From an uncultured bacterium (GTDB lineage: Bacteria > Cyanobacteriota > Vampirovibrionia > Gastranaerophilales > Gastranaerophilaceae), in assembly GCA_902774905.1 (NCBI GenBank), contig CACYKF010000019.1:1-55125 (forward strand): DNA of 55,125 nt, written 5' to 3'. The translations under genes and the position numbers were made by a program. The stretch's first letter is position 1. Every line of letters begins with the position of its first letter. Of this stretch, positions 7,597-17,631 are shown in pieces. The notes under the pieces are model-generated. The model searched no databases, was not told the origin of the DNA, and was given only the letters and a program-made list of their open reading frames with translations.

Positions 7597-10500
7597 ATGG
7601 CTCATGATATAGAAAAAATAATAAATTTGCTCAATGATATGCAAAGGAGTAATGATGCAAATGCAGACAGTTTTGACCGTTTGCTGACAAGTATAAATTC
7701 AAGGCTTGATATGACAAGTTCAGATACAAATACCGAACTATTGAAGGCTTATATCAATGAACTTGCAAAATCTGTGGATGAAAAATATTCTCAAACCCTT
7801 AACAAATTTGAAGATATAGAAAAAGCACTCAAAGCCGTTTACAACTCTCAGGATGATCATGTTAAAAATGATGATATGAAAGAGTTGTTTGATGTTTTTT
7901 CAAAAAATGTAAATAACTTTTACACAGAAGCACGGCAGGAAAAAGCAATTTTAGCAGGAATTGAAACAAGGCTCAATGATGTTGCAACAAACAAAACCGA
8001 TAAAGAAGATATTCTAAGAACCATATCACTTTTGAGAAATGACCTTGGAAATGTTAATCATTCTTATAAAAATACCATAGACGATATCAATACGACTTTA
8101 AAAACAGTTTTGGCAAATGTTAAAGGACTTGATCCTCTAAAATCCGGCGAAACCGCTAAAGCACAGATTGACATTATATTTAAGGCAACAAATGATATAA
8201 TAAATCTTCTTAACGAAATTGAATCAAAAGAAGATAATCTCGAAAAATTACTAAACAATGTCGCAACAAATGAAGATTTGAAAATAACAAAAGGTATAAT
8301 TGATTCAATTTTTGAAAAAACAAATGCAATAGAAGAAAGACTAAATTCTAATATTCAAAAAGACGATTTAGATGAAGTGCAACTCACACTTGCAAGCATA
8401 GATAAAAAAGCAGACCAAAATATAAACAAAGAAGATTTTGAATTAGTACAAAAACAAACTGAAGATATCCTGTCTCAAACTGATGAAATTAAACAGACAT
8501 TGAGCCAAGTCGCACAGAATATAGAAAAAGCCCCAGACGCATCCGAACTTGAAAGAGGTTTATCGGAATTATTTGTTCAAATTAACAATCTTACAGGTAT
8601 GATAACTTCTTCTGATACAAATAATAATGCAGATATTAGTGCGGATTTAAATACATTAAAAGAAGAACTTGATGTAATCCAAAATATTGTCACTGACCTC
8701 AATGACGCACTTGCGACAAGAATACTTAGTGACATTGATGACATTCATAACTCGCAGAACGAATTAAAAAACATAATATCGGAAATTTTGGAGAATACTC
8801 CATCACAAGATAAGATTGAAAGCATTTTGCAAAACGGTCAGACACTTGAAAGAATCAATGAGAAAACAGATGAAATTTCAAAACAACTTGAAGTATTGCC
8901 AAAAATTCAGGAAGATGTTGAAGATATAACTCTGAAACTACCTAATATTGATGTTTCTAACGAAATTGCCAACATATATAACAAAACAAATTCCATTGAA
9001 AATTGGCTTATTTCTTCAAATATTAAAGAGAATTCTGAAAAAATTGCCACTCAAATTGAAAATACTTCAACTTCTGATGAAATCGCGCAAGTTCAGTACA
9101 CCACAAACGAAATAATTTCGGTACTTGAAAAACTTACACAAAGTTACGATTCCGAACAAATTAATGAATCAATTGAAGAAATTGGAGCAAAACTTAATGA
9201 AATTATTTCTGCAATAGATGGCAACATATCTAATACTGAAGATTCCGCAGTTTATGAAAAACTGGCAGACATTGAACGTTCTATAGCAGAAATAAGCACG
9301 AAAGACGATTACTCAAATGAGGATGAATTTAACCAACTTCACGATAAATTTGCACAGTTGCAGGACTCTGTTGAAGATTTAAAACTTGATATTGAAAAGC
9401 AGTTTTTGAATAACCAAAAATATATAGCAGATAATATAACTTCTGTAAATGAATTTATTAAAAATAATGCCCTTGCGAACAACGAATATATCAAAGAAGA
9501 ACTTCATACAATAAAATCATTGATAGAAGCAAATTCTTCAGATTTTGACAATATATCGGACTCTGAAAATTCAGATTTTAAATATGTCAGAGAATATTTA
9601 AGCGATATAAAAGATTTACTTCAGGATAATCAAAAAAGTGACCTGTATTCAAAAATTCTTTCACTTGAAGATTCTCTTGTAAATAATCAGACTTTTAATG
9701 AATCCGCCTTTTCACAAATTATAGACAAAATTAACGGAATTAAATTTGATAAACCTGCGACAGAAGACAGTGCACAAATTGAACAGGCAATGTCGGAAAT
9801 AAATTCCTTAAAAGAGCAAATTGAAACATTAACGGCAAGTTTTGATAATAAAGATATTGATTTGGATTTAGATAATCCCGAAGAACTTTATGTTTCAAAA
9901 ATTGAAGATTTTCTTTCAGACAAACTAAAAGAAATCCGCACTAATGTTTCAGAAATAGCCAACGCTTCAGACAAAAAGATTACTGAAGGATTTGCATATC
10001 AAACAGAACTTCTTGAGCAAAAAGTCGCTCAGTTGCAAAAATTAATATCAGAGATTGAATTAAACAACAATACGAACAATCCTGATTTCAGTGAAAAACT
10101 CTCTAATGCAAACGAAACTCTCGGCGATTTTAGGCAAGAATTACAACTTGTTTCTACAGATATTACAGAAAATATTTCAAAACAAACAACAGATATTTTA
10201 AAAGAAATCGAGCCAATAAGAGAACTTCTTGAGAGAATGTATAACAATTCAAATCCTGCGACTTTGAAAAATGAAGTTGAAGAACTTAATCAATCTTTGC
10301 TTTCTGCTCCTGAACTTGCAGATTTAAGCGCAGATATTGAAGATTTATACGGCAGATTAACCGAAAAATTTACAGAAAACGAAAACAACCTTAAAGATTT
10401 CATTCTGACAGATACCGATTCAATAATAATCAAACTTGATAATTTAAGAGATTATGTTGAAAAATCTCTTGATGCTATTGTTCCGCCTGATGCCGAATCA

Positions 10501-12675
10501 ATGAAAGAACTTCAGGACTTTGTTTCAGACATCAAAGATTTTAAAGACTCTCAGGAAAGATTGATAATTAAAAGCGTTGATGAAATTAAGCAGGAAATCA
10601 AAGCACAAAGTGACGAAATTAAATCAATGCTTGCTGTTGCAAACAATAATGAGTTGATTCTTGAAGCGATTGAAGGACTTAAAAAGAGTTTTAAAGCAAA
10701 ATCTTCAAAGAAAAAATCAAAAACTGACAATGAAGACTCCGAAATATTTGCAAACATTGAATATAGTCCGGATGTGCTTGATGAACTAAAACAAGAATTT
10801 GAAAAATATTCAAAACAAATTGAAGTTCTCTCTAACGATAACAAACAAATTTCAGGAGTACTTGAAGGTATAAGCAAAAAACTTGAAAACCTCGCACTTT
10901 CTAAAATTACGGCTTCAAAAGTTACTAATACAAATGAAGGTGAAGAACTCGAAGATGACGATTTTGAAGTCAGCGAAGATGATATTTTCGGAGAAGACAA
11001 ATTCGATTTTGTTCAGGCTTTTGACATTCTTCAAAACGATATAAGAAATCTTAAAGATACTGTTGAAGAAGTTAAGAAAAGTTCAAATGACAAAGAAACA
11101 TCAAAAATTCCTTCTATCAATAACAGCGGAGTTGTAATGAGTATCAACTCTAAAGTTGATGAAGTACTAAAAGCCTTAAACAATAATTGGTTAAGCGACA
11201 TTGAAAAATACATAAAAACAGGGAATATTACAGTTAATTCAAAACTTGATTCAATAGAATCAAAACTTGATGTATTTGTATCAGATACAACAAACACTGA
11301 TATTTTGAACGAAGTATCAGACACTTTGGCAGATGTAAATGATTCCGTATCCGAAATCGCCCCAAAAATTGAGGATATGGGAACAAAAATTGAAGATATT
11401 ACACCTAAAATAGAAGCATTAGGACCTGCAATAGAAGAAAAATTAACAGAGAACGATAAAAAATTGTCTTCTATGCTCGAAGAACTAAATGAAAAAATTA
11501 CCCAAATCGGAGATAACGACAATAGCATAGAAGAACTAAACAACATCAAAACTCTTATCGGGGAACAAAAAACATATATTGAAGACCTTGAACCAAACGA
11601 AAAACTTGAAGCGTTCAAAAAGTGCTTGGATGAAATATCTTTTGAAGTTAATGCTTTGGCTGCTGATTCAAATGCCGACAGCGAAAAATTAAGCAAAACC
11701 ATCAAAGAAATGAAAGAATCTTTGATGAGCGCGGTTGTAACAATATTTGATCAGGTTTCATTTGTTGAAGAAACTGAAGATATTAAAGATTTTGTTGAAG
11801 AAAGAACAGACGAAATTAATAAAAATATTGCACAAATTACAAAACAACTTCATCAGATTACATCTTCGGATGAAAACAATGATTATACCTATTCAATGCA
11901 GGATATTGAAACTGATTTGGCAAAATTAAGACTTGCCCTGCAGGATAGCCAACAGGTAGATTTAACGGAAATCACCGACAAATTACATTCCATCACATCC
12001 TCTGTTGATTCTTTGACTCAGGATGAAATGAAAGAATTAAAATCTGAAATTTCTAACCTGAAAGAACAGACAGAATTTCTTATTGCGACATCTGACAAGT
12101 CTTACAATGCGCTCAATTCCGGTTTTGAAGGATTCGGCGAAAAAATCAGCGATAATATTTCGGTTAAGGTTGACGGGCTATCAAAAATGCTTGAAAATTC
12201 CGCTCAATCAGATAGTGTCGTAAGGCAGGCTCTTATATACATAGGCGAATGGATAGATTCCGCAACAACAAGCATAAATAAAATTTCTACAAATTCTGAT
12301 GAAATCACCAGAATTAATGAAGTTCTTAACGGTATAGAAGATTTAAAAACTTCTGTTCATACTCAGGTAAACAACACTATAGAAGAAAAATTTGAAATCA
12401 GAAGCAATCAAATTGAATCAATTGAAGAAAAATTTGAGGTTTTGAGTTCACAAATTAAATCTTTAGAAAAACAGTTTAACAAAGTAGAAAACCTTGAAAA
12501 TCAACTAATGCAGCAACAAGAACGGATTGACAGACTTGAAATGAGTATTGACAAATTGCTGTCTATCGTAGAAAATCTTGATGCCCCGGGTATAACACGA
12601 AAAATGGACAAGATAGAAAAACAACTCTCTAAACTCGGTACAAATGTAGAAAAATTGGCATCGTATGTTGACTAA
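7597..12675 (+). CDS. Giant acidic coiled-coil protein (1692 aa), unclassified
   Basis: Almost the whole length is heptad-like, rich in Glu, Asp, Lys, Asn, Ser and Ile, with no Trp-rich or globular segment, no signal peptide and no membrane helix. A degenerate unit recurs, especially in the first ~500 residues: a T-[ND]-[ED]-I-x2-x-L core (ATNDIINLL, KTNAIEERL, QTDEIKQTL, KTDEISKQL) followed by KEDL/KDDL-like turns. Around residues 1025-1130 are a Lys/Ser-rich patch and a very acidic stretch (EGEELEDDDFEVSEDD). AAGGGA 7 nt upstream supports the ATG. The 3' end overlaps the GlcD-like gene by 11 bp. A cytoplasmic scaffold or filament is the simplest guess; homology searches will be confounded by coiled-coil composition. 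Confidence 0.85.
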   Translation: MAHDIEKIINLLNDMQRSNDANADSFDRLLTSINSRLDMTSSDTNTELLKAYINELAKSVDEKYSQTLNKFEDIEKALKAVYNSQDDHVKNDDMKELFDVFSKNVNNFYTEARQEKAILAGIETRLNDVATNKTDKEDILRTISLLRNDLGNVNHSYKNTIDDINTTLKTVLANVKGLDPLKSGETAKAQIDIIFKATNDIINLLNEIESKEDNLEKLLNNVATNEDLKITKGIIDSIFEKTNAIEERLNSNIQKDDLDEVQLTLASIDKKADQNINKEDFELVQKQTEDILSQTDEIKQTLSQVAQNIEKAPDASELERGLSELFVQINNLTGMITSSDTNNNADISADLNTLKEELDVIQNIVTDLNDALATRILSDIDDIHNSQNELKNIISEILENTPSQDKIESILQNGQTLERINEKTDEISKQLEVLPKIQEDVEDITLKLPNIDVSNEIANIYNKTNSIENWLISSNIKENSEKIATQIENTSTSDEIAQVQYTTNEIISVLEKLTQSYDSEQINESIEEIGAKLNEIISAIDGNISNTEDSAVYEKLADIERSIAEISTKDDYSNEDEFNQLHDKFAQLQDSVEDLKLDIEKQFLNNQKYIADNITSVNEFIKNNALANNEYIKEELHTIKSLIEANSSDFDNISDSENSDFKYVREYLSDIKDLLQDNQKSDLYSKILSLEDSLVNNQTFNESAFSQIIDKINGIKFDKPATEDSAQIEQAMSEINSLKEQIETLTASFDNKDIDLDLDNPEELYVSKIEDFLSDKLKEIRTNVSEIANASDKKITEGFAYQTELLEQKVAQLQKLISEIELNNNTNNPDFSEKLSNANETLGDFRQELQLVSTDITENISKQTTDILKEIEPIRELLERMYNNSNPATLKNEVEELNQSLLSAPELADLSADIEDLYGRLTEKFTENENNLKDFILTDTDSIIIKLDNLRDYVEKSLDAIVPPDAESMKELQDFVSDIKDFKDSQERLIIKSVDEIKQEIKAQSDEIKSMLAVANNNELILEAIEGLKKSFKAKSSKKKSKTDNEDSEIFANIEYSPDVLDELKQEFEKYSKQIEVLSNDNKQISGVLEGISKKLENLALSKITASKVTNTNEGEELEDDDFEVSEDDIFGEDKFDFVQAFDILQNDIRNLKDTVEEVKKSSNDKETSKIPSINNSGVVMSINSKVDEVLKALNNNWLSDIEKYIKTGNITVNSKLDSIESKLDVFVSDTTNTDILNEVSDTLADVNDSVSEIAPKIEDMGTKIEDITPKIEALGPAIEEKLTENDKKLSSMLEELNEKITQIGDNDNSIEELNNIKTLIGEQKTYIEDLEPNEKLEAFKKCLDEISFEVNALAADSNADSEKLSKTIKEMKESLMSAVVTIFDQVSFVEETEDIKDFVEERTDEINKNIAQITKQLHQITSSDENNDYTYSMQDIETDLAKLRLALQDSQQVDLTEITDKLHSITSSVDSLTQDEMKELKSEISNLKEQTEFLIATSDKSYNALNSGFEGFGEKISDNISVKVDGLSKMLENSAQSDSVVRQALIYIGEWIDSATTSINKISTNSDEITRINEVLNGIEDLKTSVHTQVNNTIEEKFEIRSNQIESIEEKFEVLSSQIKSLEKQFNKVENLENQLMQQQERIDRLEMSIDKLLSIVENLDAPGITRKMDKIEKQLSKLGTNVEKLASYVD

Positions 12676-14047
12676 ACTGGAAAAAGAACTCAATAAAGTT
12701 TTACCCCGACAAAATGTTATGACAAGCATAGAAGAACGATATGCCTATTCTTTTGATGCCTCGGAAACTCAAAATGCTGGTTCAAAAATAGCAGATGCCG
12801 TTGTTTTTGCTGAAAGTACGGAAGAAGTTTTGGAAGTAGTAAAAATTGCCAATAAACTAAATGTTCCGATAATATGCAGAGGTGCAGGGACAAACACTGT
12901 CGGCAGTTGTATCCCAACAAACGGCGGAATCGTTTTGAATTTTTCAAAGATGAATAAAATTCTTGAACTTAATACACAAAATATGACAATTCGTGTTCAA
13001 CCCGGGGTTACGGTAGGAGAAATTCAACAAATTGCGCAAAAAAATAATTTATTTTATCCTCCTGACCCGTCAAATTTGAAAGTATCAACAATTGGCGGAA
13101 GTATTGCCCAAAATTCAGCAGGAGCAAGGTGTTTTAAATACGGTTCAACAAAAAATTATGTTCTTGACTTGAAAGTGGTAACTGCAAATGGTGAAGTTAT
13201 TTCAACGGGTTCAAATACAGTAAAAAATGCTGTCGGATACGATTTAAACAGTCTGTTTACAGGAAGTGAAGGGACTTTGGGTATAGTAGTTGAAGCGACA
13301 TTAAAACTTATCCCAAAACCGCAGGAAACACAGGTTTTGATGGCGTATTTTGAAAAAATAGACAATGCCGTTGAATGTGTAAATAAAATTATTGACCAAA
13401 AGATTTACCCTTCAACAATCGATTTTATGGACAAAAATGCACTTTTAACAGTTGAGCAGTTTTATCATACCGGACTTTTAACAGATAAAGAGTGTGCATT
13501 GCTGATTGAAATTGACGGAGATTATGAAAGCGTTTTAAAAACAAAGTATAACATTTGCCAAATTTTAAATCTTAATAATGCCGTCAATATTCAGTACTCA
13601 AAAAATGAACAGGATGCGCAAAATATATGGAGTGCAAGACGCTCATCTATGAGTGCGTGTGCAAAATTAAAACCAAATGTCACAACTGATGATATTATTG
13701 TTCCAAGAAATAATCTTGCAAAACTTGTAAAAGGAGTTCAGGAAATTTGTGTCAGACATAATTTGACATCATGCCTTGTCGGACATGTCGGCGATGGAAG
13801 TATTCACCCTCAGATTCCAATTGATTTTTTAGACACAAATGAATACAAACACTATAAACAGGCAAAAAGTGAAATGTACGAACTTGCAGTTTCTTTAGGC
13901 GGAACAATTTCGGGCGAACACGGTATAGGATTAGAAAAGAAAGCGTTCATTTCTCAGGTTGTAGAATCAGGCACACTAAATTATATGCGCCAAATCAAGA
14001 AAATTTTTGACCCGAATAATATCTTAAATCCTTATAAAATATTTTAA
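12665..14047 (+). CDS. FAD-binding oxidase, glycolate/D-lactate dehydrogenase GlcD type
   Basis: A VAO/PCMH-fold flavoprotein. The FAD-binding part shows CRGAGTNTVG, the PPDPSN and TIGGSIAQNSAG segments, and AVGYDLNSLFTGSEGTLGIV. The C-terminal cap shows GHVGDGSIHPQIP and GGTISGEHGIG. 460 aa is the normal GlcD length. It would oxidise a 2-hydroxyacid (glycolate or D-lactate) to the 2-oxoacid; the electron acceptor partner (GlcE/GlcF type) is not in the window. It starts inside the last codons of the coiled-coil gene without a good Shine-Dalgarno, so it is probably translated by coupling. Confidence 0.88.
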   Translation: MLTKLEKELNKVLPRQNVMTSIEERYAYSFDASETQNAGSKIADAVVFAESTEEVLEVVKIANKLNVPIICRGAGTNTVGSCIPTNGGIVLNFSKMNKILELNTQNMTIRVQPGVTVGEIQQIAQKNNLFYPPDPSNLKVSTIGGSIAQNSAGARCFKYGSTKNYVLDLKVVTANGEVISTGSNTVKNAVGYDLNSLFTGSEGTLGIVVEATLKLIPKPQETQVLMAYFEKIDNAVECVNKIIDQKIYPSTIDFMDKNALLTVEQFYHTGLLTDKECALLIEIDGDYESVLKTKYNICQILNLNNAVNIQYSKNEQDAQNIWSARRSSMSACAKLKPNVTTDDIIVPRNNLAKLVKGVQEICVRHNLTSCLVGHVGDGSIHPQIPIDFLDTNEYKHYKQAKSEMYELAVSLGGTISGEHGIGLEKKAFISQVVESGTLNYMRQIKKIFDPNNILNPYKIF

Positions 14048-14776
14048 TTATCTCAGGCGCAAAAATGCTTCAATCTTTGCCTTGACAGAATTTGTAGCAT
14101 AATCGTCTATATCAATATAAAGTCCGTTATATTTATTTGCAAGATACTTTGCAAGTTGAGTTTTTGAACAAAAAGCCTGCGCATAAAAAACAGTCGGCAC
14201 ATCAGGTTCTACATACATTTCTAATTCAATGTCTGCCGGAACTTTTGCTTCTACACATCTTGTCCAACCATAAACATGCGTTTCGTCAGGAAACAACCTT
14301 AAAACTTCAAGGTCATTTGGCGGTACACCCCAAAAACCGAATTTGGGCTTACATTGAACTATATTATCAATTGGCTTTTCCTCAACAATATTAGCAGTAA
14401 TTGCGGTAACTTTGTCATATAAAGGCATATTGGAAGTAGAAATCACAACAGGTTTGCGATATTCAAAAGTTTCAAATTTGGTTTCCTCAACATCAAATCC
14501 CATATCTTTCAATAACTGTGCGGCAAACCAACCGCTATCACACTTATCTTTTCCGATTGGTGCGACTATTTTTATGATTTCATCTCTGAAATAAAGCGAA
14601 TTATTTATAATCTGCTTGATAATTTTACAATAACTCTCAGGCAAAATATTTGACTCTGGGACTTTGGGCGAAAAATCAAAATCCAAATCAAACCAAGTTG
14701 CCTGAGGATACTCAGACTTTACTCTTTCTATAACTTTCGGATGAGGATACCCCCAAAAACCTATCTTGTTTTTCAT
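14048..14776 (-). CDS. Unclassified protein with internal duplication (GFWGxP repeats)
   Basis: 242 residues made of two related halves: KIGFWGYPHPKVIERVKSEYP near the N-terminus and KFGFWGVPPNDLEVLRLFP at about residue 147, each followed by an alpha/beta stretch. No family was recognised. The stop codon abuts the stop of the GlcD-like gene with zero spacing, so neither has room for its own terminator. An extended -10 (TGTTATTAT) ends 6 nt before the ATG and there is no Shine-Dalgarno, so the mRNA is probably leaderless. Confidence 0.7.
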   Translation of the reverse strand: MKNKIGFWGYPHPKVIERVKSEYPQATWFDLDFDFSPKVPESNILPESYCKIIKQIINNSLYFRDEIIKIVAPIGKDKCDSGWFAAQLLKDMGFDVEETKFETFEYRKPVVISTSNMPLYDKVTAITANIVEEKPIDNIVQCKPKFGFWGVPPNDLEVLRLFPDETHVYGWTRCVEAKVPADIELEMYVEPDVPTVFYAQAFCSKTQLAKYLANKYNGLYIDIDDYATNSVKAKIEAFLRLR

Positions 14777-14782
14777 AGGTTT

Positions 14783-14791
14783 ATAATAACA
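14783..14791 (-). promoter_or_regulatory. Extended -10 of a leaderless gene
   Basis: On the minus strand TGTTATTAT, with the hexamer at 14783-14788, ends 6 nt before the ATG at 14776. The same string TTTATGTTATTATAAA precedes the binding-protein gene starting at 27390. Confidence 0.55.
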
Positions 14792-14797
14792 TAAATA

Positions 14798-15004
14798 TTA
14801 TTTTAAATTTTCTTTTGATACAACAATTCCGCAATATTTACAGGCAAAAAATTCTTCACTTGAATCTAAAGGCATAAAAACATGCTCACATTCATCCGGA
14901 TTTTCAAGTAAATCTTCACCATCTGACGGAATATAATCCGTTCTGACAGACGGCTTATAAGTTTTACCTTTTATAAATTTAGTAATCCACTCAAAAATAT
15001 ACAT
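14798..15004 (-). CDS. Small zinc-ribbon-like protein
   Basis: 68 residues. The C-terminal half has a possible metal site: C39-x-H41 then C-x2-C in FACKYCGIVVS, like a one-knuckle zinc ribbon. The N-terminus is short and amphipathic (YIFEWITKFI). Its ATG overlaps the cdd stop (TAATG), so it is translationally coupled to cytidine deaminase. No function is assigned. Confidence 0.65.
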   Translation of the reverse strand: MYIFEWITKFIKGKTYKPSVRTDYIPSDGEDLLENPDECEHVFMPLDSSEEFFACKYCGIVVSKENLK

Positions 15005-15390
15005 TATAAATTAAAACTTTCAGGTAATAACTGTGCAAGAGTAAATATTTTTAATTCATTACCACTTTGCAAAATAATATCAACATCATTATCATTATCA
15101 CAAAACTCATGTATAACCTGTCTGCAAGCACCGCAAGGCGCGCAATTATCCTGAACGGGAGAAAAAATTGCAACGGCTTTAATTTTTCTTTTACCTTCAG
15201 CGATTGCTGAACCTATGGCATTTCTTTCCGCACAAATTGTCATACCAAAACTTGAATTTTCAAAATTGCAACCCGTATAAATTGCTCCATCATCAGTCAT
15301 TACACATGCACCAACAGGGAATTTTGAATAAGGGCAATAAGCATTTTTTGCCGCATCTATTGCTTTTTGCATCAATTCTTCATAAGTCAT
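15004..15390 (-). CDS. cdd: Cytidine deaminase
   Basis: Homotetramer-class enzyme (128 aa) that deaminates cytidine and deoxycytidine to uridine forms in pyrimidine salvage. It shows the zinc and proton-shuttle motif CAERNA and the second zinc motif PCGACRQV, plus the substrate-binding start YSKFPVGA and NFENSSFG. The ATG at 15388-15390 is chosen because AAGGTG sits 6 nt upstream; a GTG three codons earlier lies inside that ribosome-binding site. Confidence 0.93.
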   Translation of the reverse strand: MTYEELMQKAIDAAKNAYCPYSKFPVGACVMTDDGAIYTGCNFENSSFGMTICAERNAIGSAIAEGKRKIKAVAIFSPVQDNCAPCGACRQVIHEFCDNDNDVDIILQSGNELKIFTLAQLLPESFNL

Positions 15391-15458
15391 AATTATCACC
15401 TTTATAAAAAATTATATAACTTTCAATAAAAATTTAATCCCTTGAATGTATGAATGAA

Positions 15459-15668
15459 TTAATTTAGGTAACTATATACAATGTTACAGTAAATATGTCT
15501 GTCATTGCGAGGAGCGACAGCGACGCGGCAATCCATTATACTAACGACAGCCAAACACAAACGACTGGATTGTCCTCTCGAAAAACAATACTTAATTGTT
15601 TTTCTCGGCAGAGTACTTCGTTCGCAATGACATGCTACTGTAAAATAGTATATAATTACCTTAATTTA
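15459..15668. mobile_element. MITE-like element with 8-bp target site duplication
   Basis: A non-coding 194-bp element (15467-15660) flanked on both sides by TTAATTTA (15459-15466 and 15661-15668). The ends are inverted repeats of ~45 bp: the left begins ggtaactatatacaatgtta, the right (reverse complement) ggtaattatatactatttta, and both continue into cattgcga. The interior carries REP-like words (gcggcaatcc, gattgtcc). With intact ends and target duplication but no transposase, it fits a MITE moved in trans. Confidence 0.75.
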
Positions 15669-15740
15669 TCTTAAAATTTCTAAAGTTTTTAACAATTTCT
15701 GCCGACTATAAAAAAGTAAATTTACAACCAAGGGTGAACT

Positions 15741-16982
15741 ATGGATGTATCAAGAATAGAAGCGTATAATCCAAACAAAATCAATTGGCGCAACATGACA
15801 GCCAAAGAAATACTTAAATACGAAAAACAGGGAGTAGAAGTCCCTGATGTATATGTACAGTGGGCGCACAATTTTTTACAAAATATACAAAAATATGACA
15901 ATGATGAAGTAACTTACGAAAATGCAAAAGCAATAACAAGACATCAAAGCAACGAAGCAAAAACAAACGAAAACTCAAGAAGCGGAGCAAATACAAAAGT
16001 AAAAGATTTGGATAAACCTAAAGAAGCAGAAGACCAAACATCAGAAGAAGATGCCGCTTTAGCAGTAGAAAATGCGAATATTTCTACGGATTTAGGAGAC
16101 TCTGAAAGCATTTCAACCGATAACGGAACAGAAGCGATACAACTTACGGCTGCACAATCAAAACGCAAAGATTTTCAGGATAAAGGCGTAGAACTTAGAG
16201 AACAGGCAACATCTTTTACGCAAGACAGCCAAACCTACGGAAGTCAGGCATCATCTGAAATAAGCACTATGGATAGCATTGAAAGCAGTTCAAATAATGA
16301 AATTGCAGAACTTGAAGGTGCAATGAAAGAACTTATAGCAGAAGCCGATGCCAAACAACAGGAACTTAGACAAAATGTAGATAAAATAAACAACGAAAAA
16401 AGTGACAGTTCAACATTTGCCCAAATTGAAAAATTACAAAAAGAACTTGAACAACTCGGGATGTCAGGTCAAAACGAAATAGCACAAAGCGAAGGAACAT
16501 TGAGAGGTTACAGTTCCGATATTAATGCAGGACAGGCAATAATGCTCAATGCAGGTGATTTTGGGACAGAAACCGTTGATGTCGGGAACGAATTATTATC
16601 AACAACAGGCGGAGCGTGGTGGTTTAATATTGACAGAATGATAGGTCAAAAAGCCGTTAATGCAGGTAATAGTGCAATAAGAAAAGCACAAGAAGGAGAA
16701 AATGCCGTAATTTCAGCACAAGATACAAACAATGCAAACATCGGCAGAGTTTCGGAATTAAAAACGAGCGTAACCGATAAAACAGGTGTAGATGCACAGA
16801 ATGCAAAAAGTCAAGGGAATGCTTCAGAACAAGACCCGATAACAGGCAAAGAAAAAGAAGCGGATAAAGATATCAAAACGGCATCAAATGACGGTACGGA
16901 TACAACCGATAAATTGCATATAAGCATTGATGAACTTGTAAAGCGTAAAGTCCGCAGAGGAGAATATATCAAGGATGCCTAA
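15741..16982 (+). CDS. Unclassified Ser/Glu/Asn-rich helical protein
   Basis: 413 residues, polar and largely low complexity, with coiled-coil-like stretches (about 175-245) and no Cys or signal peptide. The first ~60 residues look folded (WRNMTAKEILKYEKQGVEVP and VYVQWAHNFL). A short hydrophobic patch near residues 268-297 contains GGAWWFNIDRM. AAGGG 6 nt before the ATG supports the start. It ends 1 bp from the convergent rpe. No function is assigned. Confidence 0.7.
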   Translation: MDVSRIEAYNPNKINWRNMTAKEILKYEKQGVEVPDVYVQWAHNFLQNIQKYDNDEVTYENAKAITRHQSNEAKTNENSRSGANTKVKDLDKPKEAEDQTSEEDAALAVENANISTDLGDSESISTDNGTEAIQLTAAQSKRKDFQDKGVELREQATSFTQDSQTYGSQASSEISTMDSIESSSNNEIAELEGAMKELIAEADAKQQELRQNVDKINNEKSDSSTFAQIEKLQKELEQLGMSGQNEIAQSEGTLRGYSSDINAGQAIMLNAGDFGTETVDVGNELLSTTGGAWWFNIDRMIGQKAVNAGNSAIRKAQEGENAVISAQDTNNANIGRVSELKTSVTDKTGVDAQNAKSQGNASEQDPITGKEKEADKDIKTASNDGTDTTDKLHISIDELVKRKVRRGEYIKDA

Positions 16983-16983
16983 T

Positions 16984-17631
16984 CTATTTTAGAGAATCAA
17001 TCGCTTGTTTAATATCACTTGCCCCATAAATATAACTGCCTGCGACAAGAGAATTTGCACCAAAATCTTTGCAAATTTTACCTGTTTGAGCGTTAATCCC
17101 GCCATCGACCTGAATAATCAAATCTTCAGGGGCATTTTGTCTTATAAATTTAATTTTTTCGGCACAATCACTCATAAACGACTGACCGCCAAACCCCGGT
17201 TCAACCGTCATAACAAGGACCATATCAACAATATCAAGGTAAGGCAACAGCACATCCGGTCTTGTTTTCGGCTTGATGGAAATACCGGCTTTTATACCAA
17301 AAGACTTGATTTTTGTAATTAAATTAACAATATCATTTTCTTTTACCGCTTCGTAATGAAAAGTCAAAATATCCGCACCCGATTTTGCAAACGGTTCAAC
17401 ATACTTATCGGGATTTTCAATCATCAAATGAACATCCAGCGGTAAATTTGTGATTTTTTTAAGCGATTTTACAACAGGAACACCGATTGTAATATTCGGG
17501 ACAAAATGCCCGTCCATAACATCAACATGCACCCAATCCGCCCCGCAATCTTCAACTTTTTTTATATCACGCTCAAGATTAGCAAAATCCGCAGATAAAA
17601 TAGATGGTGAAATAATAATTTTATTGTTCAT
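16984..17631 (-). CDS. rpe: Ribulose-phosphate 3-epimerase
   Basis: TIM-barrel enzyme interconverting ribulose-5-P and xylulose-5-P in the pentose phosphate pathway. Motifs: ISPSILSADFANLE at the N-terminus, HVDVMDGHFVPN (metal and catalytic Asp), MTVEPGFGGQSF, and IQVDGGIN. 215 aa is normal. Its ATG directly follows the rnc stop, and it is the last gene of the pyrH-frr-cdsA-rnc-rpe run. Confidence 0.96.
   Translation of the reverse strand: MNNKIIISPSILSADFANLERDIKKVEDCGADWVHVDVMDGHFVPNITIGVPVVKSLKKITNLPLDVHLMIENPDKYVEPFAKSGADILTFHYEAVKENDIVNLITKIKSFGIKAGISIKPKTRPDVLLPYLDIVDMVLVMTVEPGFGGQSFMSDCAEKIKFIRQNAPEDLIIQVDGGINAQTGKICKDFGANSLVAGSYIYGASDIKQAIDSLK

Noticed and set aside
10551-11705. Long minus-strand open frames inside the giant coiled-coil gene
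   Set aside because: They are Ser/Phe-rich antisense shadows of Glu/Lys/Asn-rich codons, with no ribosome-binding site or family features.
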